From Buchnera aphidicola (Kurisakia onigurumii) (GTDB lineage: Bacteria > Pseudomonadota > Gammaproteobacteria > Enterobacterales > Enterobacteriaceae), in assembly GCF_039394605.1 (NCBI RefSeq), contig NZ_CP135033.1:434001-498000 (forward strand): 64,000 nt of DNA, read 5' to 3'. Made by a program: the position numbers and the translations under genes. Below, piece after piece: positions 33,306 to 41,634 of the stretch (positions are counted from its first letter, which is position 1; each line of letters opens with the position of its first letter). The notes under the pieces are model-generated. The model had not been told where the DNA came from. It was given only the letters and a program-made list of their open reading frames with translations, and did no database searches.

Positions 33306-33722
33306 ATGATTATTGTTGCTTTTGATTTTGGAATAAAAAATATAGGTGTTGCAGTAGGACAAAATATAACGTGTACTTCTAATACTTCAAAATCAATATA
33401 CTGTAAAAACGGAATTCCTAATTGGATAATTATAAAAAAATTTTTACAAGAATGGAATCCCGATATAATTATCGTAGGATTACCTATAGAAAAAAATAAA
33501 AAATTAAAAAAAATTAATAAAAAAGTAAAAAAATTTGCATACGATATAAATAAAAAGTTTAAAATACCTGTACAATTACATAACGAAGAACTTTCTACAA
33601 AAGAAGCCAAGTCTATTTTATTTGATCAAGGTGGTAAAAAAAACTTAAAAAAAAAAAAAATTGATGCATTATCTGCAATAATTATATTAGAAAGTTGGTT
33701 TTTTTCTATAAAAAAATTATAA
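33306..33722 (+). CDS. yqgF: Holliday junction resolvase-like protein YqgF (RuvX)
   Basis: YqgF (138 aa, same as E. coli) has an RNase H-like fold and is linked to 16S rRNA 5'-end maturation. The N-terminal DFGIKNIGVAVG gives the catalytic Asp7, VGLPIEKN the middle strand, and IDALSAIIILESW the C-terminal acidic residue. A 13-A run (33648-33660) encodes LKKKKID and is in frame here. It is convergent with nothing and likely co-transcribed with gshB and perhaps hemW. Confidence 0.92.
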   Translation: MIIVAFDFGIKNIGVAVGQNITCTSNTSKSIYCKNGIPNWIIIKKFLQEWNPDIIIVGLPIEKNKKLKKINKKVKKFAYDINKKFKIPVQLHNEELSTKEAKSILFDQGGKKNLKKKKIDALSAIIILESWFFSIKKL

Positions 33723-33786
33723 ATATAAATTTAAATAATACTAAAAATCAATAAATATTACTTATGATTACGATATATTAAAATAT

Positions 33787-34914
33787 ATGATTCCTATTAG
33801 TTTATACATACATATACCATGGTGTACTAAAAAATGTCCTTTTTGTGATTTTAATTCTTATACAATTAAAACAAAAATAGAAGAAAAAAAATATATTGAT
33901 TTACTCATACAAGATTTAAAACAAGAATTACCTTTAATTAAAAATAGAAAAATACATAGTATTTTTATAGGAGGAGGCACTCCTAGTTTATTTACAATAA
34001 ATAATTTAAAAAAATTAATTAAAAAAATTAAAACAATATTATTAATTAATTATAAAATTGAAATTACAATAGAATCTTATCCTTCTGAAAAAGAAAAAAA
34101 AAAAATATTACAATACCAAAAAATTGGAATCAATAGAATTTCTTTGGGAATACAAACATTTAATAACAATTATATTAAAAAATTAAATAGAAATTATTTG
34201 GAAAAAGATATTATTCAATTATTAAATACATTTAAAAACAAAAAAAAAATATATAATTTTAATATTGACATTATGCATAGTTTACCTGACCAATCAATAG
34301 AAGAAGCAATATTAGACCTAAAAAAAGCTATTAGTTTCCAACCAACACATATTTCTTGGTATGAATTAACTATTGAACCAAATACTCCTTTTTACTATAA
34401 AAAATTAAATATTCTTTCAGAAAAAAATAAATTAAAAATAATAAGACAAGGAAATAAAATACTAAAAAAAAATGGATATATACAATATGAAATATCTTCG
34501 TATTGTAAAAAAAAATATCAATGTAAACACAATGTAAATTATTGGAATTTTGGAGATTATATAGGAATAGGGTGTGGAGCGCATGGAAAAATTACTGATA
34601 AAATCAATAATTCAATAATTAGAACTATAAAACACAAACATATTCGAGATTATATTAATGATAATTTTTTACAAAAAAAATACGTTTTAGATACAAAAGA
34701 AATAATATTAGAATTTTTTATGAATAAATTGAGATTAAAAAGACCTTTGTTAAAAAAAGATTTGTATAATTTTACAGGTATAAATAAAAAATTTATACAA
34801 GAAAATATATTTAAATGTATTCAAAAAGGTTATTTAACAGAAGATAATAAATATTGGAAAATTACTAAAAAAGGAGAATTATTCTTAAATTCATTATTAG
34901 AAATTTTTTGTTAA
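33787..34914 (+). CDS. hemW: Radical SAM heme chaperone HemW
   Basis: HemW (375 aa, near 378) is a radical-SAM-family protein that binds heme; it lacks HemN activity. The cluster motif CTKKCPFC places Cys at 13, 17 and 20, and SIFIGGGTPSLF is the SAM GGxTP loop. GINRISLGIQTFNNNYIKKLNR matches the family. A 12-A run (34094-34105) stays in frame. In E. coli it lies at the yggSTU-rdgB locus, whose other genes are absent here. Confidence 0.93.
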   Translation: MIPISLYIHIPWCTKKCPFCDFNSYTIKTKIEEKKYIDLLIQDLKQELPLIKNRKIHSIFIGGGTPSLFTINNLKKLIKKIKTILLINYKIEITIESYPSEKEKKKILQYQKIGINRISLGIQTFNNNYIKKLNRNYLEKDIIQLLNTFKNKKKIYNFNIDIMHSLPDQSIEEAILDLKKAISFQPTHISWYELTIEPNTPFYYKKLNILSEKNKLKIIRQGNKILKKNGYIQYEISSYCKKKYQCKHNVNYWNFGDYIGIGCGAHGKITDKINNSIIRTIKHKHIRDYINDNFLQKKYVLDTKEIILEFFMNKLRLKRPLLKKDLYNFTGINKKFIQENIFKCIQKGYLTEDNKYWKITKKGELFLNSLLEIFC

Positions 34915-34922
34915 ATTAATTT

Positions 34923-35645
34923 TTATTTCTTAATAAATAACAAATCAAATATTTTTCTACCTTGAGAAATACTTTTTTTTTCAAATTTAGTAATTGGTCG
35001 ATCAATTATTTTATTTTTTATAAATTCATTTTTAGAAACATCATATAAACAAGAAATATTTTTTGAATTTTTCAATATAAATGTTGAATAAGATTCATCG
35101 TCAGTGGTAATATGTAAAAATCCTCCTGATTGAACTTTTTTAGATAATTTTTTTAAAAAAGAATATTGTAATAACCTTCTTTTATTATGTTTTCTCTTTT
35201 TCCAAGGATCAGGAAAAAAAATTTGTATTTTATATATTGTATTGTTTGGAATCATATATTTTATAACTTCAGTAACATCACGATATATAATTTTTATATT
35301 TTTTAATTTTAAAAAAAATATTTTCTGTACAGAATAAAAAATTCCTGGAAAATATACTTCTACTCCTAAATAATTTTTTTTAGAATTTTTTATAGCTGTT
35401 TTTAACAAAGAGTTACCGTATCCAAATCCAATATCTAATATTACAGGATTCGTATTTTTAAAATAAGATTGAAAAAAAATATTTTTATATAAAAAATCTA
35501 TTCCGCAAAAATACCAATAAATTTTAAATAATTCTATATAAAATTTATTATTTTTTTTTCGTCGTAATACAAAACTACGAATTTCTCTGATAAAAGTTCC
35601 TTTTTTATTATATTTTTTTGTAAATATTTCTATATTTTTATTCAT
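34923..35645 (-). CDS. trmB: tRNA (guanine-N7)-methyltransferase
   Basis: TrmB (240 aa, near 239) makes m7G46 in the tRNA variable loop. The Rossmann SAM motif ILDIGFGYGNSL, the EVYFPGIF acidic loop, FPDPWKKRKHNKRRL with the catalytic Asp, and the N-terminal IREIRSFVLRR are all family-like. It is divergent from mutY with 87 bp between, the E. coli arrangement. Confidence 0.94.
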   Translation of the reverse strand: MNKNIEIFTKKYNKKGTFIREIRSFVLRRKKNNKFYIELFKIYWYFCGIDFLYKNIFFQSYFKNTNPVILDIGFGYGNSLLKTAIKNSKKNYLGVEVYFPGIFYSVQKIFFLKLKNIKIIYRDVTEVIKYMIPNNTIYKIQIFFPDPWKKRKHNKRRLLQYSFLKKLSKKVQSGGFLHITTDDESYSTFILKNSKNISCLYDVSKNEFIKNKIIDRPITKFEKKSISQGRKIFDLLFIKK

Positions 35646-35732
35646 ATGACCTTAAATTAATTTATTTATTATGAATAAATTCTAAATAAAACATATAATA
35701 TTATTAAAAAATTTTAAATAATAATAAAAATT

Positions 35733-36800
35733 ATGATTATACAAACTCCTATAGCTCAATTAATAATTAATTGGTTCCATTTTTATGGAAGAAAAGAATT
35801 ACCTTGGAAAAAAACAAATAAAATATATAAAATATGGATATCAGAAATTATGCTACAAAGAACAAAAGTTTCTACAGTAATACCATTTTATAATAAATTT
35901 ATTAAAAAATTTCCATCTTTTAAAAAACTAGAAAAATCTAATTTAAATCAAATATTATATTACTGGTCTGGTTTAGGATATTACTCAAGAGCTCATAATA
36001 TATATAAATCAGTAAAAATAATTAAAAAAAAACATTCAGGAAAATTACCTAATACAATAAAAGATTTAATTAAACTACCAGGAATTGGTAAAACAACAGC
36101 GGGTGCTATTTTATCTTTTTCAATTAATTCATTTGTCTCAATATTAGATTCTAATATTGAAAGAGTTTTAAAAAGATTTTACTATATTAAAAATATTAAT
36201 ACAAATAATAATTATAAAAAATATTTATGGAAAGTAATTGAAAAAATAACACCTATACAACAAACAAATAAATTTAACCAAGGTATAATGGATATTGGAT
36301 CATTAATTTGTACTCCAATAAATCCAAAATGTATTATTTGTCCATTAAAAAATTTTTGCATAAGTTATAAAAAAAAAATTATTTATATAAAAAAATCAAA
36401 TAATTATAAAAAAAATATTGTATTAAAAAAATATTTTATGATTATTTTACAAAATAAAAACTACGTATTTTTAGAAAAAAGAAAAAAAAATAAAATCTGG
36501 AATCAATTATTTTGTTTTCCTTCATTTTTATCCATCAAAAATATTAAAAAATGGTTAATTGAAAAAAAAATACAAATAAAAAAAATAAAAAAATTAAAAA
36601 AAATTATACATAAATTAAGTAATTTCAACATGCTAATTATACCTATAATTGTTTTATGTAAAAAAAAAAATATCTATAATTTAAATAAATTATCAAACAA
36701 TTATATTTGGTTTAACTTATTAAAAAATGATAAAATAGCTGTTCCAAGTCCAATTAAAAAAATATTATTAAATATAAATAAATATATTAGAGAAAAATAA
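35733..36800 (+). CDS. mutY: A/G-specific adenine glycosylase
   Basis: MutY (355 aa, near 350) removes A mispaired with 8-oxoG. The catalytic Glu is in ISEIMLQRTKVSTVIPFY, the helix-hairpin-helix in LPGIGKTTAGAILSF, the catalytic Asp in SILDSNIERVLKR, and the [4Fe-4S] ligands follow the C-x6-C-x2-C-x5-C pattern (CTPINPKCIICPLKNFC). The C-terminal NUDIX-like domain is very Lys-rich. An 11-A run lies at 36660-36670. yggX follows after 3 bp. Confidence 0.94.
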   Translation: MIIQTPIAQLIINWFHFYGRKELPWKKTNKIYKIWISEIMLQRTKVSTVIPFYNKFIKKFPSFKKLEKSNLNQILYYWSGLGYYSRAHNIYKSVKIIKKKHSGKLPNTIKDLIKLPGIGKTTAGAILSFSINSFVSILDSNIERVLKRFYYIKNINTNNNYKKYLWKVIEKITPIQQTNKFNQGIMDIGSLICTPINPKCIICPLKNFCISYKKKIIYIKKSNNYKKNIVLKKYFMIILQNKNYVFLEKRKKNKIWNQLFCFPSFLSIKNIKKWLIEKKIQIKKIKKLKKIIHKLSNFNMLIIPIIVLCKKKNIYNLNKLSNNYIWFNLLKNDKIAVPSPIKKILLNINKYIREK

Positions 36801-36803
36801 AAA

Positions 36804-37046
36804 ATGAAAAAAAGAATAATTTTTTGTTCTTTTTTTAAAAAAGAACTAGAAGGTCAAAAATTAAAAATTTATCCAGGAAAATTAGGAAAAAAAATTTATA
36901 ATGAAATATCTGAAAAAGCATGGAAAAAATGGATATTAATTCAAACAAAACTTATTAATGAATTAAAATTAAATATGTTATTAGAAGAAGATCAAAAAAA
37001 AATAATAAAAAAAATGAAAATATTTTTTTTTAAAAAAAATAAATAA
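36804..37046 (+). CDS. yggX: Fe(2+)-trafficking protein YggX
   Basis: YggX (80 aa, near 91) is a small protein associated with iron handling and oxidative protection of Fe-S clusters. Start MKKRIIFCSFFKKELEGQKL contains the conserved Cys of the family, and KAWKKWILIQTKLINELKLN matches the E. coli [20 protein letters not shown] region. It abuts sbcB: its stop ends at 37046 and the convergent sbcB stop begins at 37047. Confidence 0.9.
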   Translation: MKKRIIFCSFFKKELEGQKLKIYPGKLGKKIYNEISEKAWKKWILIQTKLINELKLNMLLEEDQKKIIKKMKIFFFKKNK

Positions 37047-38486
37047 CTAAAAATTTAATGTATATTTAATTGTTTTACAAAAGTATAAATAAATAAAATG
37101 TAATATTTTCATATTTTTTTTATTCAATAAATTTTTTTTTTTTAATAATAAATATTTTTTATAATAATTAAGTATATATTTTTTATTAAAAATACATTTT
37201 AAATTATCAATCCATATATTTTTTTCTTGTAAAGTCAGAGTATTAAAAAAATTTCTTGCCCGTATGTTAAAAAATAATTTTTCCATACGAGAATCTAAAA
37301 ATTTAGGTTTTATTGATGAAAAATATTTTGGATTAAGCGTATGAATTATTTTTGCTTTTTTTAAATCAGAAAAATTAAAAAAATTTTCGTAAATTTGTGA
37401 ATCAACATGACTATTTATATTTTTTTTTTTAAAAATATAATCAGAAAAATAATTTTTTAAAATATTTTTTAAAAAAAATAAGTAATTATTTAAACAAGAA
37501 TTATAATATAAATATAAGTCAATATTTATATTTAATCGTATTAAATCTTGTTTTCTTAATACATTTATAGGTGATAAAATAGGACATTTATTAATGTATA
37601 ATAAAACTAAACCGTAAGATAACAGTGTTTTTATATCATCTTGTTCAAAATTTATTTTTTTTATTTTTGATAAAAAATTTTTTATATCATAACTCAAATC
37701 AAAAGCGATCCATATATTTGATTCATTAGGATGCTGAAAAATTATTTTAATAACACTAAAATAATTATTTTTTTTTCCAAAAAAACTAGAAATATACAAT
37801 ATTGGAAAATTTTTATAATAATTTATAAAATTTATTATGTTATTTTTTAATCTATTTTTAAAAAAAAAATTAAATAATTTTGGTTGTTTTAAACTAATTA
37901 AATTAGCTATTTTAATAGTAGCAAAAACATCAGATAGTGAATCATGGGCAATAAAATCATTTATTTTATTACAATGTGCTAAATTTTCTAATTTTAAACT
38001 AACAAAACCAAATTTATCTATAGGCCAAACAATACCCTCAGGTCTTAAAACAAAACAAGCCCGAACTAAATTCAATACATCCCACTTAGAGTTATTATTT
38101 CTGTAACTCCAAGAATAAGGATCAAGTAAATTTCTATAAAAAATATTTCTAGTAAACTCATCATCAAATTGAATATTATTAAATCCTAATATACAAGTAT
38201 TTTTTTTATTAAATATAGAATATATTTTTTTAGAAAAATAAAATTCATTGATACCTTTTTTAAAAGTTATTTGAGGTGTTATTTTATTTAATAATATTGC
38301 ATCTATATTAGGTAAATAATCATTTGGAGGGAAACAATAATAGGTATTATATTTTTTTATAATATTAAAATTTTGATCAGTTCTAACACAAGAAAATTGA
38401 CTGGGTTTATCTAAATTAAAATTTGTTCCAAATGTTTCATAATCATAAAACAAAAAATATTTTTTTTTATTTATAATTTTATTCAT
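37047..38486 (-). CDS. sbcB: Exodeoxyribonuclease I
   Basis: Exonuclease I (479 aa, E. coli 475) degrades single-stranded DNA 3' to 5'. The DnaQ-type exonuclease motif FYDYETFG is at the N-terminus, GFNNIQFDDEFTRNIFYRN is ExoII, and AHDSLSDVFATIKIANL is ExoIII. The start MNKIINKKKYFL (38486) was chosen because the in-frame extension to 38558 would overlap tRNA-Asn. The C-terminal SH3-like and helical parts are strongly A/T-biased. It is convergent with yggX with no spacer. Confidence 0.9.
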   Translation of the reverse strand: MNKIINKKKYFLFYDYETFGTNFNLDKPSQFSCVRTDQNFNIIKKYNTYYCFPPNDYLPNIDAILLNKITPQITFKKGINEFYFSKKIYSIFNKKNTCILGFNNIQFDDEFTRNIFYRNLLDPYSWSYRNNNSKWDVLNLVRACFVLRPEGIVWPIDKFGFVSLKLENLAHCNKINDFIAHDSLSDVFATIKIANLISLKQPKLFNFFFKNRLKNNIINFINYYKNFPILYISSFFGKKNNYFSVIKIIFQHPNESNIWIAFDLSYDIKNFLSKIKKINFEQDDIKTLLSYGLVLLYINKCPILSPINVLRKQDLIRLNINIDLYLYYNSCLNNYLFFLKNILKNYFSDYIFKKKNINSHVDSQIYENFFNFSDLKKAKIIHTLNPKYFSSIKPKFLDSRMEKLFFNIRARNFFNTLTLQEKNIWIDNLKCIFNKKYILNYYKKYLLLKKKNLLNKKNMKILHFIYLYFCKTIKYTLNF

Positions 38487-38528
38487 TAATATTATATATA
38501 CATAAAATATATGTTTAAAAATTTTTAT

Positions 38529-38601
38529 CTCCTCCGACTGGGATCGAACCAGTGACATACGGATTAACAGTCCGCCGTTCTACCAACTGAACTACAGAGG
38601 A
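38529..38601 (-). tRNA. tRNA-Asn (GTT anticodon)
   Basis: This 73 nt minus-strand tRNA has the acceptor TCCTCTG/CGGAGGA (one G-C/T-A set with a wobble), D stem GTTC/GAAC, anticodon arm GCGGA-CTGTTAA-TCCGT (GTT) and T arm ACTGG-TTCGATC-CCAGT, with discriminator G. CCA is not encoded. It is preceded by a near-consensus promoter on the minus strand. Confidence 0.96.
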
Positions 38602-38610
38602 ATATATTTA

Positions 38611-38639
38611 ATGTTACTACGTATTATTATATTTGTCAA
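38611..38639 (-). promoter_or_regulatory. Predicted sigma-70 promoter of tRNA-Asn
   Basis: On the minus strand a perfect -35 TTGACA (complement of 38634-38639) is followed by a 17 bp spacer and a -10 TAACAT (complement of 38611-38616), so transcription would start about 3-5 bases upstream of the mature tRNA 5' end. It is one of the best promoter matches in the window. Confidence 0.65.
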
Positions 38640-38695
38640 AAAAAAAATATTTTTTTTAATAATTTTTAAAAAAATTAAAAAAATTAATTTTTATG

Positions 38696-38724
38696 TAGAT
38701 AATATATTAAAATTGATTTATAAT
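38696..38724 (+). promoter_or_regulatory. Predicted sigma-70 promoter of tRNA-Ile2
   Basis: A perfect -10 TATAAT (38719-38724) with a moderate -35 TAGATA (38696-38701) at 17 bp spacing lies just upstream of the tRNA at 38736. A TATAAT by chance is not rare in this A/T background, so support is moderate. Confidence 0.5.
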
Positions 38725-38735
38725 TATTTTAATTC

Positions 38736-38808
38736 GGCCCTTTAGCTCAGTGGTTAGAGCACGCGACTCATAATCGCTAGGTCGCTGGTTCAAATCCAGC
38801 AAGGGCCA
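38736..38808 (+). tRNA. tRNA-Ile2 (CAT anticodon, lysidine type)
   Basis: This 73 nt tRNA has the anticodon loop CTCATAA. Despite the CAT anticodon its body matches E. coli ileX/ileY almost base for base (GGCCCTTTAGCTCAGTGG at the 5' end and AATCGCTAGGTCGCTGG), so it is the isoleucine AUA-reading tRNA whose C34 is changed to lysidine by TilS, and not a Met tRNA. The pair at the outer end of the anticodon stem is C-U where E. coli has G-U. CCA is not encoded. Confidence 0.9.
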
Positions 38809-38872
38809 AAATAAATTTTTTATTTTTTTTTAAATATTAAAATATTCAAAAAATTATATTAAATATAAAAAT

Positions 38873-39340
38873 TTATAAATATCCAGTATGGCCAAAACCA
38901 CAAATTCCTCTCTCACTATTAGAATCTTTAAAATCCGACACAATATTAAAAACTGGTCTAATAATATTAAAAAAAGATATTTGAGCTATTCTCATTCCTG
39001 GTTTAATAAAAAAAGAAAAATTTTTATTTCTGTTATAAATAGACAGCATTAATTCTCCTTGATAATCAGAATCAATCAATCCAATTGAATTTGATAATAT
39101 AATTCCATATTTATGACTTAAACCTGATCTAGGAAATACCATTCCAGTGATCAAAGGATCAGAAATATAAATAGATACTCCTGTCGGTATTAATATAGTT
39201 TCTTTATATTTCAATATTTCCATTTTTTTACAACATGCTCTTAAATCCAAAGCAGAAGATCCTGTAGTTTCATATTTCAAAAAAGGAAACTCTTTTCCTA
39301 TTCTAGGATCTATTATTTTTACATCTATTTTTTTTTTCAT
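38873..39340 (-). CDS. dut: dUTP pyrophosphatase
   Basis: dUTPase (155 aa, near 151) hydrolyses dUTP to dUMP, limiting uracil in DNA. The trimeric-type motifs are ALDLRAC (I), PRSGLSHKYG (II), GLIDSDYQGE (III), PGMRIAQISF (IV) and C-terminal RGICGFGHTG (V). Motif V is usually RGxGGFG; here the third and fourth residues are Ile and Cys. In E. coli it sits next to coaBC; here it follows cysQ in the minus direction. Confidence 0.95.
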   Translation of the reverse strand: MKKKIDVKIIDPRIGKEFPFLKYETTGSSALDLRACCKKMEILKYKETILIPTGVSIYISDPLITGMVFPRSGLSHKYGIILSNSIGLIDSDYQGELMLSIYNRNKNFSFFIKPGMRIAQISFFNIIRPVFNIVSDFKDSNSERGICGFGHTGYL

Positions 39341-39372
39341 AATTTAAATTAATATTTTAATTATTAGTATCA

Positions 39373-40149
39373 TTAAAAGGAACTTGCAATAAATCCTGTT
39401 TTAATTAAAAAATCAGATTTATTCCCTGTTAGAGAATAATTAATTGATTTTTTATCATCAGACAAAGAATGTAAATATCCTTTTGCGCCTAATAATATAG
39501 AATGACCTGCGGCAATATCCCAAGTATGGATATTTCCAAATCGAGGATATAATTGTGCTTTTCCTTCAGCTAAATGACAAAATTTTAAAGATGAACCAAT
39601 TTTAATAATTTTATCATATGGTATAGATTCTAAGTATTTATTTATTTTTTTGTCAGTGTGTGTTCTGCTAGTTAATACTGTTGCAATTTTTTTTTTTTTT
39701 ACAAAAATTTTTTTTCTACAATTATTTGAATTAATTATCCATGATTCATTTTTATATGAATAATAGAAAACATTAAAAAATGGAACATAAATTACACCAA
39801 TTATAGGATTACCATTTTTTATTAAACTAATATTAACAGTAAATTCATTATTTTTGTTAATAAATTCTTTCGTACCATCCAAAGGATCAACTAACCAATA
39901 CAAATTTTTTTTTTTAACATTTAATAAACTATTCATATTAGATTCTTCTGATATTACAGGAATATCTGGATACAATTTCACAAGATTATTATAAATAATG
40001 TTGTGTGATAATATATCAGCATTAGTAACAGGAGAATTATCTATTTTATTTTTTATAGTTATTTTATTGTTAAAAAATAAATGTTTTTTATATATTTTTA
40101 ATATAGATTGTCCAGCTTGTTTTGATATATTTAATAATTCTTCTATCAT
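39373..40149 (-). CDS. cysQ: 3'(2'),5'-bisphosphate nucleotidase CysQ
   Basis: CysQ (258 aa, near 246) removes the 3' phosphate of PAP, a by-product of sulfate assimilation and ACP turnover. The inositol-monophosphatase-type metal sites are PVTNADILSH, ISEESN, WLVDPLDGTKEF and HTWDIAAGHSIL. A 14-A run (39687-39700) encodes VKKKKIA in frame. In E. coli several genes lie between cysQ and rplI; here the spacer is 172 bp. Confidence 0.94.
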   Translation of the reverse strand: MIEELLNISKQAGQSILKIYKKHLFFNNKITIKNKIDNSPVTNADILSHNIIYNNLVKLYPDIPVISEESNMNSLLNVKKKNLYWLVDPLDGTKEFINKNNEFTVNISLIKNGNPIIGVIYVPFFNVFYYSYKNESWIINSNNCRKKIFVKKKKIATVLTSRTHTDKKINKYLESIPYDKIIKIGSSLKFCHLAEGKAQLYPRFGNIHTWDIAAGHSILLGAKGYLHSLSDDKKSINYSLTGNKSDFLIKTGFIASSF

Positions 40150-40321
40150 TATAAAATAACTCTTTTATTTATATAATTAATATATAATTACGCAAAAAAT
40201 TTTAAGAGCTTACATTCTATTCTACCTATATAAAATTGTATAGTATATTTATTAAAAATAAGTTTATTATTAAATAATAAAAAAAATAATAATAACTATT
40301 TTATTATGAATAAATAAATAA

Positions 40322-40777
40322 TTAAGATTTTTCTGCAACTATTTTTATAATTACATTACAAAATAGATCGGTATGAGGTTGAAATATAATATTGTGTTCA
40401 CCAATAGTTCTTAGCTTACCTTTTCTTAATTTAAAATTATTTTTTTCTACCTGAATACCTAATTTTAAAACAGATTTATAAATGTCTCGAATACCTATAG
40501 AACCAAATAATTTTCCCTCTTCTCCTGATTTAGCATAAATTATAATTGGTTGTATTTTTTTTATTTGATTAATTTTTTCTTTGGATAATGATATTTTTTT
40601 GTTCAATTTTTTTTCATGTATTTTTTGCTTTTCATGAAAAAAATTTATATTTTCTTTTGTAGCTAAAATAGCTTTTCCTTTAGGAATTAAAAAATTTCGA
40701 GCATATCCAGATTTAACATTTACACAATCTCCTTTACTTCCTATTTTTTGTACTGTTGAAATAAGAATAATTTTCAT
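40322..40777 (-). CDS. rplI: 50S ribosomal protein L9
   Basis: L9 (151 aa, near 149) has two RNA-binding domains joined by a long helix and affects translation fidelity. The start MKIILISTVQKIGSKGDCVNV and the N-domain NFLIPKGKAILAT are clear. A longer in-frame region up to 40936 overlaps rpsR and was rejected. AAGGG precedes the chosen ATG. It ends the rpsF-rpsR-rplI operon. Confidence 0.95.
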   Translation of the reverse strand: MKIILISTVQKIGSKGDCVNVKSGYARNFLIPKGKAILATKENINFFHEKQKIHEKKLNKKISLSKEKINQIKKIQPIIIYAKSGEEGKLFGSIGIRDIYKSVLKLGIQVEKNNFKLRKGKLRTIGEHNIIFQPHTDLFCNVIIKIVAEKS

Positions 40778-40814
40778 ACAAAATACCCTTTTTACATATA
40801 TTTTTATTAAAAAA

Positions 40815-41042
40815 TTATTTATGTTGATCTGTATATGGTAACAAAGATAAATAACGAGATATTTTAATCGCTTTTGCCAACTGACGCTGATATCTAGATT
40901 TAGTTCCAGTAATACGACTTGGAACAATTTTTCCACTCTCAGTGATATAATTTTTTAAAATATTTATATCTTTGTAATCTATTTCTTTTATTTTTTCTGT
41001 AGTAAATCTACAAAATTTTCTTCTTCTAAAATATCGAATCAT
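40815..41042 (-). CDS. rpsR: 30S ribosomal protein S18
   Basis: S18 (75 aa, same as E. coli) pairs with S6 on the 30S platform. The block [20 protein letters not shown] and the signature [23 protein letters not shown] are conserved. In E. coli priB lies between rpsF and rpsR; here there is only an 89 bp gap, so PriB is lost. Confidence 0.96.
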   Translation of the reverse strand: MIRYFRRRKFCRFTTEKIKEIDYKDINILKNYITESGKIVPSRITGTKSRYQRQLAKAIKISRYLSLLPYTDQHK

Positions 41043-41131
41043 TGCAATTTTTATCCTTATTAAATTAATTAATATTTTAAATTTAATATAAATATATTTG
41101 ATATAGTAAAAATACTAAAATATAAAAAATT

Positions 41132-41488
41132 TTATTTTTTTAATTCAACATTACTATTTTTAGAATCATCTATAGATTTTAAAATAGGAGATATATCTGT
41201 TACAGCATTTTTTGTTGTAAGAATTAAATTTCTAATTATCATATCATTAAAACGAAATTTGTTTTCTAAATAATTGATTTCTGAAGTAAGAATTTCAATA
41301 TTCATTAAAATATAATAAGCTTTGTATATTTTTTTAATAGGATAAGCTAATTGTCTTCTACCCCAATCTTCTACTCGATGAATCTTTCCTTGTTTTAAAA
41401 TAATAAAATCAGTGATTTCTTTTTTTAATTCAACCAATTTTTCACTATAATCTGGATGAATAATTAATACAATTTCGTAATGTTTCAT
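41132..41488 (-). CDS. rpsF: 30S ribosomal protein S6
   Basis: S6 (118 aa against 131-135) binds 16S rRNA as a dimer with S18. The start MKHYEIVLIIHPDYSEKL, EDWGRRQLAYPIKKIYKAYY and FRFNDMIIRNLIL are family-like. It lacks the long Glu-rich C-terminal tail of E. coli S6 (the site of RimK glutamylation). It heads rpsF-rpsR-rplI. Confidence 0.95.
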   Translation of the reverse strand: MKHYEIVLIIHPDYSEKLVELKKEITDFIILKQGKIHRVEDWGRRQLAYPIKKIYKAYYILMNIEILTSEINYLENKFRFNDMIIRNLILTTKNAVTDISPILKSIDDSKNSNVELKK

Positions 41489-41634
41489 AATACAAACCTT
41501 TTTTGAAAAATTAATTTAAATAATTATTAAAAATTTAAATAAAATAAACTTTTTTATAAAAAAATATAAAATATTTTCATATTATCATCAAAAATATAAA
41601 ATAGTAATTTTTATATTTTTAAAATTTTAAAAAA

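Noticed and set aside
38487..38558. N-terminal extension of SbcB
   Set aside because: It would overlap tRNA-Asn; the family start aligns with the ATG at 38486.
38736..38808. Elongator or initiator tRNA-Met
   Set aside because: The anticodon is CAT but the body is that of E. coli ileX/ileY.
40778..40936. N-terminal extension of L9
   Set aside because: It overlaps rpsR in another frame; L9 normally starts MxxIL and a ribosome-binding site precedes the internal ATG.
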